This document shows, in pieces, positions 12,003 through 26,747 of a DNA stretch of 64,000 nucleotides. The stretch covers positions 44,586,589 to 44,650,588 of the forward strand of contig NC_061119.1 of the NCBI RefSeq assembly GCF_002878395.1. The letters are read 5' to 3'. The notes beneath the pieces are model-generated. The model was not told the origin of the DNA. It did not search any database and saw nothing but the letters and a program-made list of their open reading frames with translations. Position 1 is the first letter of the stretch; every line of letters begins with the position of its first letter. The stretch is from Capsicum annuum (taxonomy: Eukaryota > Streptophyta > Magnoliopsida > Solanales > Solanaceae). The position numbers and the translations under genes are program-made.

Positions 12003-12898
12003 ATAGAATAACTAAAAAAAATACTACTATAGTTCCTAGCTCTTCAATAACAACATACCCATAGTTGTTTTTGACTGTCAATGGCTATAACTTTGAACAA
12101 CATTACTTTGTTACTTCTTTAACTTCGATTTTTTTCAATGGTGTGTTAAACCTATAAAACTCAGCACTTTATTACTTCTTTAACTTCTATTTCTTTTCAT
12201 TAGTTTGCTAAACCTACAAAACTTTTAACTACATTCCTACTAGTGTGAGAACAAATGATGTTGAATGAAGTGAAGCTGGTGTACACTTTTACATGAAAAA
12301 ATAACCCTTTAAACTAAACTGTAGTTTGAAGTAGTGTTTACTATAGATTACAATCTCAAATATATACAACTCAAAAATGGATAGAGATTACTAAACTAAA
12401 CTCAAAAGGTACGACATCTAATTCAGGCATCAAAACATAATTTAGATATCAAAGTAGTACAACTTACAGTTGTACTCAGACCAACCAAGGGCTTGCTTCT
12501 GAATATCATACAACACCAGCTTATTCGAGAGAACCAAATATGCAAACACTAGTTTACTTCAAAGATTCAAAGAAAAGAAGACATTATTTACTACCAATAA
12601 CAATTATCATCTTTAAGTTCAGAAAGATCTAAGGACACCTAAGAGTATGATTGAAAGAAGTCTCAAGCATCTTTGATCAGAAAACTTGTTGGCCCCTTCG
12701 AATGGAACATAACACAAAGCGTTGTCATTTCGATAGAAACAAGTAACAGACAGCTTATAGCTCTGATGAGAACACGCAGCTTATCTACAAGTTTAAGGAT
12801 TTCCTGTTTTTGACAATGTGATACAATTTTTCATGTGTTATTACTTCATTCAATTCCAAACTTATTAGAATAACGAGTACTGAACAGTGAGCACACAC
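12003..12898. other. Intronic or downstream sequence of the MDHAR copy, no gene recognised
   Basis: If the MDHAR copy were complete, its last exons would lie here on the minus strand, but I found no recognisable C-terminal MDHAR sequence. Segment 12632-12680 (ACACCTAAGAGTATGATTG and following) recurs imperfectly at 14516-14564, and 12398-12423 resembles 15266-15290, so parts are internally duplicated. Confidence 0.45.
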
Positions 12899-14420
<1,522 letters not shown>

Positions 14421-16390
14421 CAACCAAACTTGTTCAATTCATTTACGACTGCGAATTCAAAAATCTAAATGCATAAGTGGTCACAATAAGCCATAAGGCA
14501 AGCAAGAAGTCACAAGAACACCTAAGAACATGATTGAAAGAATTCACGAGCATTTTCTATCAGGTAAAGATAGCAATAAACCATAAGGCAAATAGTGACA
14601 TCTTCCCAAGTTCAGTATCTTAGTTATCCAATCATCAACCAATCCTGTATGTAAAATATGCACACTACTACTTGACATCTAGTGAGTCATTGTGCTGTGT
14701 CAATAATTCAAGAATCCCTTTCTGTATAAAAGCTTCCTACTCAGAGTATTAAGTACCGGGAGCTAATATTCATATCAACTTTTCTATCTAAATAGAGAGT
14801 ATTGCAGAAGAGCTAGTAATAACAAAAAGGTTAGAGCCATTTGAGTAGTCAAACAAGAAGCACCTAATAGAGAGTGAGCGCCTACTCAATGTACTGAACC
14901 AATAATTTTATCCTATAATCCAATGCTCGATGATCCTACAGTAAACCACAAATTATATTTTGATGAGTTGATATAGAATGAATGTTGGAGGCAGCAATAT
15001 GATAGGTTTCTTTCAATTAAAATTTTCAAGCAGACACACAACATAATTCAGTTTGTCATATGAAAAGGAATTACTGATATTACTAGCTATGATCTTTGTA
15101 GTGACAGGCACTTGTCACTGTGAAACAAACTTGGAGATGTATTGCAAGAGAAGTTTCCATTTAAACTTTATTTAGAATATCATAACCAGAAAGCAACATG
15201 AAAATATAATGAGAATCCAAATACTAACCAAGGACAACATGCTGTTACCCATATCCCATTGTCAAAACTCAAAAGGGACGACATCTAATAAAAGATTTAT
15301 TTGCCAAGTAAGAAAAAAATATGTACCTGAGCTGATTACCGCAAATATAGGACCACAATAAACAACAATCTTAATGACTATAGAAACATGTTACGTTCCT
15401 GCAGGCACCAAACCTTGATGTAAAATAAATAATGTTACATGTGCAATTAAAATAGTAGTCATACTAACTTGTAGTTTACATCAAATTGGAATATAGTTGA
15501 CAAGAAGAACATGCACCAGACAACAAGAAAAAAATGCACCAGACAACAGAGAAAAAAAAACAATTTCATATAGATCCAACATAGGTGAAGAATATAAACT
15601 AGTTCAAACATCTGCGTGTCTTGGTAAGAAAAATATGAACAGATAATACATACCGAACAAAGAAAAACCTAAGGAAATGATCCCAAAGTAACCTGAGCAC
15701 ACTCATTTTAAGAATTTAAAGTGACAAAATATTACACACTAGCTAGGTACCCAAAACTGAGCACTAACCAATTACCACATTTTCCTTCCAGTATTGCCTC
15801 ATTGTTGGCCATTTTTGTACCTTGAAAAGAATATTAAATTTCCATATATTTCATAAGAAGGTCATCTACAGGGGATTTAGCAAATAATGAAGCAAGATCA
15901 GACGGTCAAAATCCCAAAATCAACAAACTAGGTCAACAATCAAAGTGAAAGAGAAGAAAAACCCAAAATAAAAACTCAAAAAATTAGGTAAAAATCAACA
16001 ATAAACTAACCTTAAGATCAACAAATTAGAATAAAGTCCCAAATTTGATCCAAAATTGAAGTGGTGGTCGGAGCAGTAGTGTCTCCTTACAACTTCTAGG
16101 AGGATGTTATCGCAACTGAGATTAGTAGAATATAAATTTTGGCAGTGGCTAAAATATAACGGATTTGGGGTGAAAGTGAATTCAGACAACCGGATAGAGT
16201 GGCTGAGGATGGATATAGATTGAGAGAGAAATTAATAATGAGAAAGTTGGAGCTTAATATCAATGGCGGTCGAAGCTTGAAGTATCAGTGGCAGGTCAGA
16301 GCTGAATTTCTACTTTTTGTGGCGGTCGGAGCTAGGATCCTTTGCTTTGTGGTGGATGATATCGAACACAATGTGTTTTTGGCAAATAAG
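14421..16390. other. Non-coding sequence upstream of the MDHAR fragment
   Basis: AT-rich sequence with no recognisable exon. It contains the second members of the internal duplications (14516-14564 and 15266-15290). GGTCGGAGC-type words recur at 16060-16340. Frames of 64-72 codons at 15995-16417 match nothing I know, and one reads into a TA microsatellite. It may include first-intron, promoter or CACTA internal sequence. Confidence 0.4.
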
Positions 16391-16394
16391 TATA

Positions 16395-16424
<30 letters not shown>
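16391..16424. repeat. (TA)n(GATA)n microsatellite
   Basis: A TA run followed by four GATA units. Confidence 0.95.
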
Positions 16425-16425
<1 letters not shown>

Positions 16426-16429
16426 TAAA

Positions 16430-16671
16430 ACTGATGCAATAGGGTGGAAACCGTTGCCTTAGCTAACTCTATGGCAACAATTTTGGTAACTGTTGCTATA
16501 TGGTAGTCTAATGCAATGGTTTTATGACAACTGCAATGGTTAAACCATCAAATAGGTCTACTAGAATAATTTTTTTACAAAGGTTGGAACCTTTGCAATA
16601 GGCAGTCTGTAGCAACACTTTGCTAACTACAACCAAAAGTTTCATTGCAATAGGGGTATTTTCTAGTAGTG
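16430..16671 (+). repeat. CACTA right subterminal region and terminus
   Basis: Words of the type TGCAATAG, TGCAATGG, CAACTG and CCGTTGC recur at least eight times in both orientations, ending with ATTGCAATAGGGGTATTTTC and TAGTAGTG at 16671. This organisation is typical of CACTA subterminal transposase-binding repeats. Confidence 0.65.
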
Positions 16672-17344
16672 GGATCACGAGCATTGTAACAGAGAACCTA
16701 AATCCTAGAAGCTTAGAGAAAAATTTTGATCGTTGAAAGACGTTATTGCTTCTAGTTCAAGGGTCAGAGCATGAAAATAAATTTGCATAGAGAATTCGGA
16801 CCATAGAAATAAGCATGGTTTTAATGCCTAAGATGACATGGCAGATTGTTATTAAGCTGAAGTACGAGGAATATGTTAGAATAACAATGGATCACATCAT
16901 AGCTCTTTTATGAAACTTGAGACATGTCTTGGTAATCATCATATTATATCCCAACCGCCTTAGCTTAAAGGTTGTTATCCTAGATCTACAGACCTATCCT
17001 CCTATTAGAGCTATAATCACAACACTCGATACAGTGGGTATCACTACTCATGTATATGCATGCTAAACTCAACCCAATAAGCTATATTTGAAGAATACTA
17101 ACTTCTTTCTAGGACACTACTCTTAACTTTCTCTAGCCTCTATAGTCATTTTCCTATAATTGATATTATCATGGGCGTATATATCCATAATCTCTAACAC
17201 TTAACAATCTAGTCTCCTCTTCTTAGTCTACTAACATCATACCTCTAATCTCGTATACGCCCAGATCAAACAAATTTCAAACTATATTAGGAGGTTCAAC
17301 ATTAACTATTGAGATCTATAATCCCCTCAATTCAATTCTAAGGA
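16672..17344 (-). other. Possible internal fragment of the minus-strand Ty3/gypsy element X2
   Basis: No frame or domain is recognisable. It lies on the internal side of the X2 LTR end (17345), where a 5' leader and gag would be if the LTR is the 5' copy. TTGTTATATGGTGCT on the minus strand, starting near 17360, is at best a decayed version of the Met-tRNA primer site. Confidence 0.3.
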
Positions 17345-19405
17345 GCACCATATAACAAGTCATGGCCCAAACTGAGGCCCTGGCTGTGATGGGCACCCTG
17401 AACCATAAAGGCCCGAAAGACCCCTTAGCATGTAATCATAATCATAACTCATATGGTGTAACTGTTCGAAAGATAAACTAAAAACATGGTAGTCCCATAA
17501 GCAAACTTAAAACTTTATAACATTGTATCAAAAGTAAACTCAAATCCAATCTAAAACAATCTACGAAGCCTCTACTGAACTAAAAATAATAGTCTGTCTA
17601 AACCGGGACAAAGTCCCGCATCGGATCATAAAATAATTGAAAACTAACACATGCATAGGATGACTTCCAAAGTAAGGGAGGCTCACCAACTCTGAACTCT
17701 TGGAATAATCTACTGCTGCTGAAATGGACTGTGGGATTGAGCCTCAAATCCTACATTATGAGACAATGTAGCTATCATAGAGGATGGTCAATACTTGGAA
17801 TGTATCGGTGTGCAAAATAGTTCCAAAGTAGTATAATTCATATAACATAATCAAAAGCATTATGAAAATAGTTTAACATAATAGAAATCACACACATGGG
17901 CATACTTAAAAGAACTTCAAACATCCAAGTAAATATGACTTCAACTCTTGACTTTAGTTCTGAGCTAGATGGTACACCTTACATACATTTAATCCCACGT
18001 TCCATATGAAATCCTCCCTTAACTCGTTGGCCAAGCCCCCAATCCAAGTTTGTCGTAAGGATTGGAGTACGTAAACTGGTATACCCCCCATGTGAGTACC
18101 CCATAGGAATCCCCCCATATGAAATGTCCCTATTATTCTCCCATATAGGATAACACATCATAAATCCTGTGTTGGTAAAATATGGTTTTTGGCAATGAGC
18201 CTTTTGACTCAACTGCCTTCTTTAGGTAACTATCTAACTCTCTCTAAGACCAATTTTAGTCCTTTAAAAATATGTTTCATGCTCAGGATATTCATTTTCT
18301 TTCATGTTAAGGGCACTCCATGATAGTTTTCATCATACCTAGACTTGCAAGACATATCATTTCATATCACATCATAGCCCTTTCCATTCAAAACTTATTA
18401 ACAACCATCAAAAGATTTATCATATTACGTGAGAGTTCTTATTTCAAAAGCATGTTCAAATTATGCATAAACACTCTCTCTTTTCAAGACTTACACATAT
18501 GGTGGCCAATGTTTTCATTTATCATAAGCAATTTCTTCGTTTGGACACAAGAGTCTTTTATCATGGAAACACCCTTTTGAAAATGTGCATAGCAATAATG
18601 CAAAATAGTTAAAGAGGTATTTAAACTTAAGGATTATCACCATGCATAAAAAAACCCCAAAACTTGTCACGCGTATTCCTTATAATAAAAAATGAGGTCT
18701 ATAATTCGTGTTCTAAAACCCAACTCACAATTAGTAACTTATTAAGACCATAATTTTGTCATGGAAAAAAAGAGAATTTCACAACTCATTCTTAAAATCA
18801 CCTTTCAAAACTCATCTCATATATGCCCATGATATTTAGAATATTTCTACAAGCCTTGAATTTGATAATACGTAGCGTAAAATCCGACTTTGAAGCTAAA
18901 GATCCTCAAACCCTAGGTAGTTTCTCTTCTTTTGCTTAAGGAAAGATGACTTGGGGATTTTGTGTGTGTTAAGAAGTGATTAAAGACCTTAATTTTATCC
19001 TTATAGGATTTGAAACATTATAATAGGTGAAAAGAACTTAATACCCTTAAATTTAAGTCAAAACAGAGTAATTTTAACACTTGGCTTTTGCTTGGCGGCG
19101 CACAACCAAGGTACACCTGAGGGTGGGTGACGCATGCCAAAAACACACCCTATCCAGTGGATATTGGCATTTGTCATGCAATGCACGGTCTTAGGGGAGG
19201 GTCTATTTGGAGAGACACACTAAATTCTAACATCCAAAAACAGCCCCAACACCACCCATAACATCTAAACATGGTCAGCCTCAAAATGGAGGAAGGGGGT
19301 CCTAAGGCTCATTTTGAATGCATTTCTCAAGCATTAAAACATGGAATAATTATCCATCCCTTGGGATTATTCATCCCAAAAGGATGACTCGGGACGTAAT
19401 AAGCA
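17345..19405 (-). mobile_element. X2: Ty3/gypsy LTR remnant, minus strand
   Basis: It has LTR-like architecture read on the minus strand: a probable start near 19405 (TGCTTATTACGTCCCGAG), a middle part with GCGTCACCCACCCTCAGG, and an end near 17345 after a block reading GGGCCTCAGTTTGGGCCATG. It contains the GGGACAAAGTCCCG hairpin (17605-17618), the GGCTCACCA box (17690) and the TACATT...AATGTA hairpin (17752-17770), shared with the X1 and Y LTRs. No intact partner LTR is in the window. Confidence 0.55.
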
Positions 19406-19444
19406 TGACTTCAAATGTTACCTGGAATGAAAAGAGTAATATAA

Positions 19445-22182
19445 GATCAATACCTTCTATATCATCATCTGCGGATTCAAAGAGGGTTGGATATCTTGTA
19501 TAAAAAAAATATGGGTATCTTTGGATGTGTATAAACTATCATCAATTGAATAAGGTCACCATGAAAAACAAGTCTCTTCCTAGAATTAATGACTTCTTTG
19601 GTCAGCTTCAGGGTGCTAAGTATTTCTCAAAGATAGATCTTCATTTGTGTTGTCATCAGTTGAAAATCAGGAGGTTGATATTCCCAAAACTATTTTTGAA
19701 CCCATGATTGCCACTATAAGCCCTTGGTTATGTCGTTTGGGTTGACTAATGCTTTAGATTCTTTTATGGACCTTATAAATTAGGTGTTCAAATAGTTTTT
19801 AGATCTGTTTGTTATAGTTTTCATAGATGACATCTTAGTTTATTCCAAAAAGTGAGGAGGACCATGTGATTCACCTTCTAATTGTATTACAGACCTTAAA
19901 GAATCAAAAGTTGTATGCAAAATTTTCTAAGTGTGAATTTTGGTTGAGTTCTCTAACTCTCCTTAGGCATGTTGTTTCCAGTCAAAGGATTGAAATGGAT
20001 CCCAGAAAGATTAACACAATGAAGAAATGGCCTAGACCAATGACTCCAACTAATATTATGAGATTCTTGTGTTTAAAAGGCTACTATAGGAGGTTTATGG
20101 AGAGTTTTTCATCTATTGTTTCTCTTCTCATGAGGTTAACTCAGAAAAAGGTAAAAATTTTATGGTCTAATGCTTGTAAGGGCAATTTTGAGAAATTGAA
20201 GTATAAGTTGACTTATGCTCCTATTTTGACCCTACCTGAGGGTACTGAGGGGTTTGTTGTATACTGTGATATGTACCATGTGGGGATGGGTTATGTGTTA
20301 ATGCAGTATAGGAAGGTTGTAGATTATGCTTCTACGTAGCTTAAGGTTCATGAGAGAAATTATCCAACTCATGATCTTGATTTAGCAGTTTTGGTATTCG
20401 CATTAAAATTTGGTGTCACTATTTGTATAGAGTGCATGTGGACATCTACTCGGATCTTAAGAGCTTGCTTGCAATATGGATTCACCAAGAAAAAATTAAA
20501 CCTCAAGCAAAAGAGGTGGCTTGAATTACTAAAGGATTACTACATGAGTCTATACTACTACCCACGTAAAGTTAATGTTGCTGCTGATGCTCTCAGTAGG
20601 TTGTCCATAGGGAGTCTATCCCACATTGAGAAAAAAATGAGGGGTTCGGTGAAGGACATTCATCGAATAGTAAATTTGGGAGGCCAATTTTTGGACTTTA
20701 AGAATAAAGATGTGATTGTCCATAAAGTGGCTAAGTCATCTCTTGGAACCAAAGTTAAGGAGAAATTGGTTCTACATCCCCTACTTATGCAAATCAAGAA
20801 AGATGTGGGTCAGTAGAAAGTTATAGCTTAAGAAATTAGGGCAGATGGTGTCCTAAGGTATCAAGAGAGATCGCGTGTTCCCGAGGTAGATGGGCTGCAA
20901 GAGAGGATTTTAAAAGAAGCTCATGTGTCCAGGAATACGGTTCATCTCGGATCAACAAAAATGTATCATAATTTGAAGGAGATATATTGGTGTAATAATA
21001 TGAAAAGAGATATTGCTAATTTTGTTGCCAAGTGTTAAAGTTGTCAGTGGGTCAAGTTTGAACATTTGAGATAGGGTGAAACCTCCCAAGCGATAGCCTT
21101 ACCTATGTGGAAGTAGGAGATGATTAACATGGATTTTGTTATTGGTTTTTCATGATCCTAAGACCAGTATGATTCCATTTAGTTCATTGTTGATAGAACG
21201 ACTAGTTCGACTATTTCTACATGTGACGACTAACTAATTGGATGAATATTATGTGAAGATATACATTCAAGAGATAATTCAGTTACATGGGGCCCCAATT
21301 TCTATCACATCCAATCGAGGTATGCAGTTTTCTTCTTAGTTTTAGCGATACTTTAAGAAGGGGTGGGCGACTCAGGTAAACTTTAGCACTACTTTTCACC
21401 TTTAGATGGATGGGCATATGGAGCATACTATTCTGACTTTAAAGAATATGCTAAGGGCCTGTGTTATTGACTTTAAAGGTAGTTGGGTGGACTAGTTGCG
21501 TATTGAGTTTGCCTACAATAATAGTTATTATTACAGCATTCAAATGGCCTCATTTGAGGCCCTTTATAGTGGAAAGTATAGGTCTCCAATTAGATGGTAT
21601 GAGGTGGGTGAGACAAGGTTGTTTGGGCCTAATCTTGTGTATCAAGGGATGGAGAAAGTCAAGTTTATTTGAGAAAAAATTAAAATCGCTCAAAGTCATA
21701 AAAAGTCTTATGCGGATATGAGGCAGAGAGAGCTAGAATTTGATATTGGTAATTGGGTGTTCCTAAAAGTTTGTCCTATGACGGGAGTCATGAGGTTTAG
21801 GAAAATAGGGAAGCTCAGTCCTTGCTATATCATTCCATATCATATTCTAAAAAGAGTTGGGAATGTTTCTTATGAATTAGACTTACTAGTAAGCTTACCG
21901 TTGGTTCATCCTATCTTTCATGTATCTATGCTCAAGAAATGCGTGGGTGACCCTTCCTTGGTGGTGCCTATAGAAGATATTGGGGTAAAGGATTCTATTT
22001 CTTATAAAGAAGTTCCTATCAAAATTCTTGATAGACAAGTTTGGAGGTTGAGAACCAAGGAGATAGCTTCGGTAAAGGTGCTATGGAGGAACCAAATGGT
22101 GGAGGAAGCTACTTGTGAATTGGAGAAGAACATGAAAACTAGATATCCCTTCTTATTTCCATCTACGAGCAAGGTTTCTTGA
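19445..22182 (+). pseudogene. E2 pol: RT, RNase H, integrase and chromodomain, broken
   Basis: RT begins with degraded sequence, then WMCINYHQLNKVTMKNKS (from about 19526), AKYFSKIDL and an intact catalytic box FIDD at 19820-19831. RNase H (about 20230-20600) ends at AADALSRL. In integrase (about 20890-21650) the first core Asp is present in INMDF, the second is Asn in SNRGMQF near 21310, and the Glu is retained. The C-terminal part (21718-22182) is open for 154 codons and carries HPIFHVSMLKKC and a well-preserved chromodomain with RLRTKEIASVKVLW, which in this family directs integration by binding chromatin. Stops such as TAG at about 20337 and several frame changes elsewhere prevent expression. 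Confidence 0.88.
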
Positions 22183-22297
22183 GGTATGAATCCTATATTT
22201 TCTCTAAATCTATTTGATTTCATGCATTAGGTTCTTCTATGTTCTTCACTACATCGTGATAAAATTATCCTAAGTTCTCATTCGAGTAGGAATGATC

Positions 22298-22310
22298 TCG
22301 GGGGGGACAA
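22298..22310 (+). other. E2 polypurine tract
   Basis: CTCGGGGGGGACA immediately before the LTR start TGTAACACCCC. Confidence 0.75.
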
Positions 22311-23645
22311 TGTAACACCCCAAAAACTTTAGAAACTTCATGCACCCAATTTTGTGTAAATTCAAGTAACCCCCCCCCCCAAACGTTATTGGAAGTGATT
22401 TATACATGTATTAAGGTCTCAAGTAACTCCAAACTCTTGGCCAAAACAAAACTTCCCTTCCTGATTTATTTCTCATGAAGTGTCTTGCTATAATCAACTT
22501 CAAACGAGAATAACTCCTAAATTATAGAGCTTTTTGGAGATCAATACTTACCAAATAATAGATAATTGAATTAGCTTTCCAACACGTCAAATTTTGCCTT
22601 AATCCAAAGTTGGAGTAAGAAGTTATGGTCATTTTACTGAAGCTCTGTCAAGTTGTCTACCTACCTACGATACCCTACCTATGGCTCGTAGGTTGGGGAG
22701 TCGTAAGTGGGTCCTGAGAGCTAAAAAAAGGTTTGATACTTATGACCTTACCTACGAACCGTAGGTACTTCCTATAGGCCGTAAGTTGGGGGTCATAAGT
22801 AGGTTCCAAGATCTAAAAAAAAGACTGAAAAGTACCACTCTACTTACGGGTTGTAGGTACTACCTACGGGCCGTAAGTGATGCCATGGGGACTTATCTCT
22901 GGGAATTTTTTGTTGGTAATCTTAAGGGTATTTTGGACATTTTTTCGTATGAGGTCTGAATCTTATATGCTTAAAACCCTTTTTAAACACTAAATTACGA
23001 TCATTCTCAAAAAATAAAAAATCAACAACTCTTCCTTCTCCCCCAAAACATTCTTAGAGGCAAGAACACCTACGGTTCCAGATTCAAGGCTCAAATTTAA
23101 ACTCTATTCATCAAAAAAGGCATGTTGAACACTCCCTAGATTAAATATTATATTATTACATAATGTAATTGTTATTCAAATATTTTTTAATGTTGATTTG
23201 AAACTAAGGTTAAGGGTTTTTGGATTGTTACACTCTTGCATTGTTTTTCTCTTTTTTTACTGGTTTATTCAGTTCTTAATAATGGGTTGTGAACTGAACT
23301 TGTATAATGTTAAAGTGGTGGAATTTGGTAATTTGGGATTCATAAAGTTGATAAATTTTGGCATGGTAATGACATGAACCTCAACCCACATTGTTATTTT
23401 GGCTTTAAACAAGGATTTTACATAATTTTTAAATTACTTTTGAACTATTGCAGTGCATTCAATGGTAAAGGAACAAAGAGGTTATGGAATGCCCTTAGGA
23501 TATATAGTTTTAGACTTTAAATCAAATATGGAGTCAAATTGGTTAAATGGTTAGAGTTTGGCATGATTGGGATAGCTTACAAGTCTATTGGTATGACGAT
23601 ACCAATTTAAAAATGCTTCAATAAAAGACTCCATGGTTATTGGTT
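22311..23645 (+). repeat. E2 3' LTR, truncated
   Basis: It starts TGTAACACCCC and includes an 11-base C run (22370-22380) and a repeated CTACGGxCCGTA(A/G)GT palindromic word (22660-22890). Near 23600, TTGGTATGACGATACCA resembles the E3 LTR at about 25460. It then ends abruptly; no 5' copy exists in the window. Confidence 0.65.
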
Positions 23646-23784
23646 AATGGCCCATCAACTCCCATCGTCAATCTCTAGCCAATTGTGAGACTTACAACGT
23701 AAGGTTGACGAAATTATTTAATGACCCATCAACTAGTTGATGGTTCTTCAACTTCCGTCGTCAATCTATAGCAGACAGTAACAC
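23646..23784. other. Short unassigned segment with a local duplication
   Basis: CCATCAACTCCCATCGTCAA (23650) recurs as CTTCAACTTCCGTCGTCAA (23748), about 98 bp apart. It lies between the E2 and X1 LTR pieces and may belong to either. Confidence 0.4.
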
Positions 23785-24154
23785 AACCTAAACCAGGGCC
23801 TAGTCGTGGCAGGCATTCTAAACCAACCAAGGCCGGAGATAACCCCCTTAACCTTACTTCAAGAGAACAATAATGAAAATAATAACAACCAGAGAAAGCC
23901 AATCAAAATTATAATAGAAACGTGATAGTCAAAGAAAGTTGAAAGTCAAAAACAAAATCCATGATAATATCCCAACACTATCCCCAAAAGTCTCTAATCC
24001 AATGAGTACCAAGTAAGTCGGGACATGCCCCCGACTATGACAAAGAAAATTCGAAAGCACTAGAATAATAAATAAAAACTGGAAGAGAGACCAGGACTTT
24101 TAAAATATAAAGGGCTCACCACTTCACATCTTCCTAACTAGGATATCAAACCAC

Positions 24155-24159
24155 CTAAC
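24155..24159. repeat. Target-site duplication of E3, left copy (CTAAC)
   Basis: Directly before the left LTR; the right copy at 33201-33205 is CTAAT. Confidence 0.75.
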
Positions 24160-26530
24160 TGAAATAACTCAAGTCTTGGACCCTCGCAAAATTTCCTTGG
24201 TTTTGGACTTACTAGACTGGGTACGACTCAAGGATACCAATCATACCCCTGGATATGATTTGTGAGAAATCTGGAGGATTCAGTCATATGTTAGGTAGTA
24301 TGCTTAGCTTGGTTACTTCCCAAGATATGACTCATCTTGGTATGATTCATATAGGAACATACGAGTGGTGCAAGGTAAGTCGTATGGTTCTTGTTTAGGT
24401 TGTCTTGTAGAATCTGACCAAGGTACGGTTGGTGGGTATGATTGAGTGTACCACTCGTATCATTAGGTATGAGTTAGGAAGGTATAAGTCATATAGAAAC
24501 CAGTGTGTAGGGTCTTAGCATGGTCTTGGGTACAAGTTGGGATACCACTCGTACCCTAGGATACGGATGGTAAGGGTGAGTCATACCCTAGATCGTGGCT
24601 TGTTTTAATTTTAAGTTAAGGATAGTCCAAACATTTCCTGCTTCAAAGCCCTTGTGTTCTCACATTATATAAACCCTGGTGGCCTCTCATAACACTTATT
24701 AAAGGATGGAAACACTCCAAATACTCTCTCAAACTTACTCTTGAAGATTAGAGGGTAGGGTTTCTTTATGTGTTCTTCAAAGGGCTCAAGACTCATATTT
24801 CTCTTTGAAATCTTCTTATACAAGTCATGTGCTTCTTCCCTCATTGTTGTTTCCAACTAAAGGCATGGGTATTGTGTATTAAACATTGGTTTATAAATCA
24901 TAAATGGTGGTTTTGAAAATATATGTTGAGCGGTTTGATGCATATGGTTTGATATTGGTTTAAACTATGTTTTTACATGTTTTTGGTAATGATTTGCATA
25001 TATTGGTACTTGCTGTTTATGGTTTAACAAATGGGTCTTGCATAACCCTAAGTATGGTAGTTTATGCATTGGTTTTGGTCGTGGTAAAGGTATGACCTCA
25101 ACATGGTTGATAAAATGCCTAAAATAATACTTTTACACTATTATTGAACTTTTATTGGAACCCTTGCATTGTTTAATTTGGTAATGGAACCCTAAATATA
25201 TTTGGATTGTTTTCATGGTTTAAATGATATAAATTCTTTAAATGTTTAGCATGGTCATAAATGGTTTAGAATGGTTTTAAATAGCATAAATGATGTACAT
25301 GGTTTGGAAAGATTAAATAGTAAAGCCTTGGTGGCTATGAAATTGGTTATGCTTGTGGGGTATATGGGAACCCCTCAAGTGGTTTAATATGGTTAATGGA
25401 AAGGAATATGGAATCCCTTAAACCTACATGGTTATCAATAGATAGTACTTGCAAGTATAGTTGGTATGACGATACCACTACTAATGTCCTTAGATAATAA
25501 ATAGTTAATGTATTGGTTTGTTTCTTTGTAATGGTTTTAATTGGGCAATAATGGCGGGGTGTGTAGTAAAGTCATAGAAGGTAGAGGTCCCGGAGGGACC
25601 AAAACTGGAAACTCATATTTGATGATGTGAGGTTTGGTCTTGGTGACCATGTGCATGATGTCACACTTTATATTTGGGAGATGTACTAGTCATCCCAAGT
25701 TTTCTTCCCTGATTGTGTAGCTACAAATATTAGGGGCCTTTTATTAGGGAGAGATGAACCCATATAGCTCGTGGGTGGTTTAGGACGGCAAAGCTACACA
25801 ACCCAGGTAAAGGTTTTAAAGCCATTGTAAACCCAGCTCTCTTTCCCGGCCTGGCTATATATATATATGTATGGATGTGTGCATATGGATGGTTTTACTT
25901 AGTTTTATAAATGACATAATTTTATCCTTATCTTGAGTTTATGCTAGCGTTTACCCACTAACCTAACTTTGGGCGACTGTATACCCATGCTATGTAGGGA
26001 TCAACCATTTTACTTCTCCTGCTTAGTGATCAAATTTAGGGACACTCGATTTTGGATTAAAGTGGTGAGCTTTCATAGTTTGAAAGGAATTTATTTCATG
26101 TCATGGTTTACTTTACATATCTCTTATCTTTCATAGACTTTGGTTTTTGGCTATGATCGAGGGCATGTCCCAACTAGGTACTTTTTGGTTGGTCTAAAAT
26201 CTTTGTATGGACAACTATGGACTTGGGTATGGTATGGATTGGTTATGTTTCATATATATACATATATTGGCTTATTATCATGGTATTGGCTTCTGGTTTC
26301 CGCATTGGTTTGGGTTGGTTATTAGGTGGTTGGACTTAGTTAGGTTGGTCTCGGATGTAGACTTATCCCAGGGTCACCACATGGTTAGATACCCTATCTT
26401 GTTATATGTTCGAACTTCTGCCTACTTGAGATATACATTTGGTTGTTGGGTTGGGTAACAGGGACAGTTTTTGGTCCTAGTTGGGCTTGGGATTGCCCAT
26501 TATGAAAAGGCCCTAGTTTGGGTCGTGTCA
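24160..26530 (+). repeat. E3 5' LTR
   Basis: 2371 bp from TGAAATAACTCAAGTCTTGG to GGGTCGTGTCA. It aligns throughout to 30796-33200, sharing for example TTTCCTTGGTTTTGGACTTA and TAGGAACATxCxxxTGGTGCAAGG. Its short TA run (25857-25868) is far longer in the 3' copy. Confidence 0.9.
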
Positions 26531-26533
26531 AGT

Positions 26534-26545
26534 TGGTATCAGAGC
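26534..26545 (+). other. E3 primer binding site
   Basis: TGGTATCAGAGC, a full match to the usual plant initiator Met-tRNA primer site, three bases after the LTR. Confidence 0.88.
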
Positions 26546-26747
26546 TTTAGGTTTCAGCATCATGAGGTGTCCACAAAGTCGTGTCAAGTAGAGTCTTGAT
26601 TATGGGTGTGTCGTGTACCACACTTATAACTAGGAGGCTATGAGGCATTTAGGAATGTTTCACTTTCTTGGTTATTCTACTTTCAGACTATGAAGTTTAA
26701 GGTCTCAAACTTTTATCTAAATCTTCCTTGGTTCACTCTATGGATCA

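Larger units (their letters stand above)
19445..23645 (+). mobile_element. E2: chromovirus truncated at both ends
   Basis: The pol region from the RT N-terminus to the chromodomain is followed by a purine tract and part of a 3' LTR. Gag, protease and the 5' LTR are missing, apparently cut off at the X2 boundary. The LTR stops resembling the E3 LTR near 23645. Confidence 0.8.

Noticed and set aside
22370..22380. C11 homopolymer as a regulatory tract
   Set aside because: A single homopolymer in a decayed LTR, most simply replication slippage or a sequencing or assembly uncertainty.
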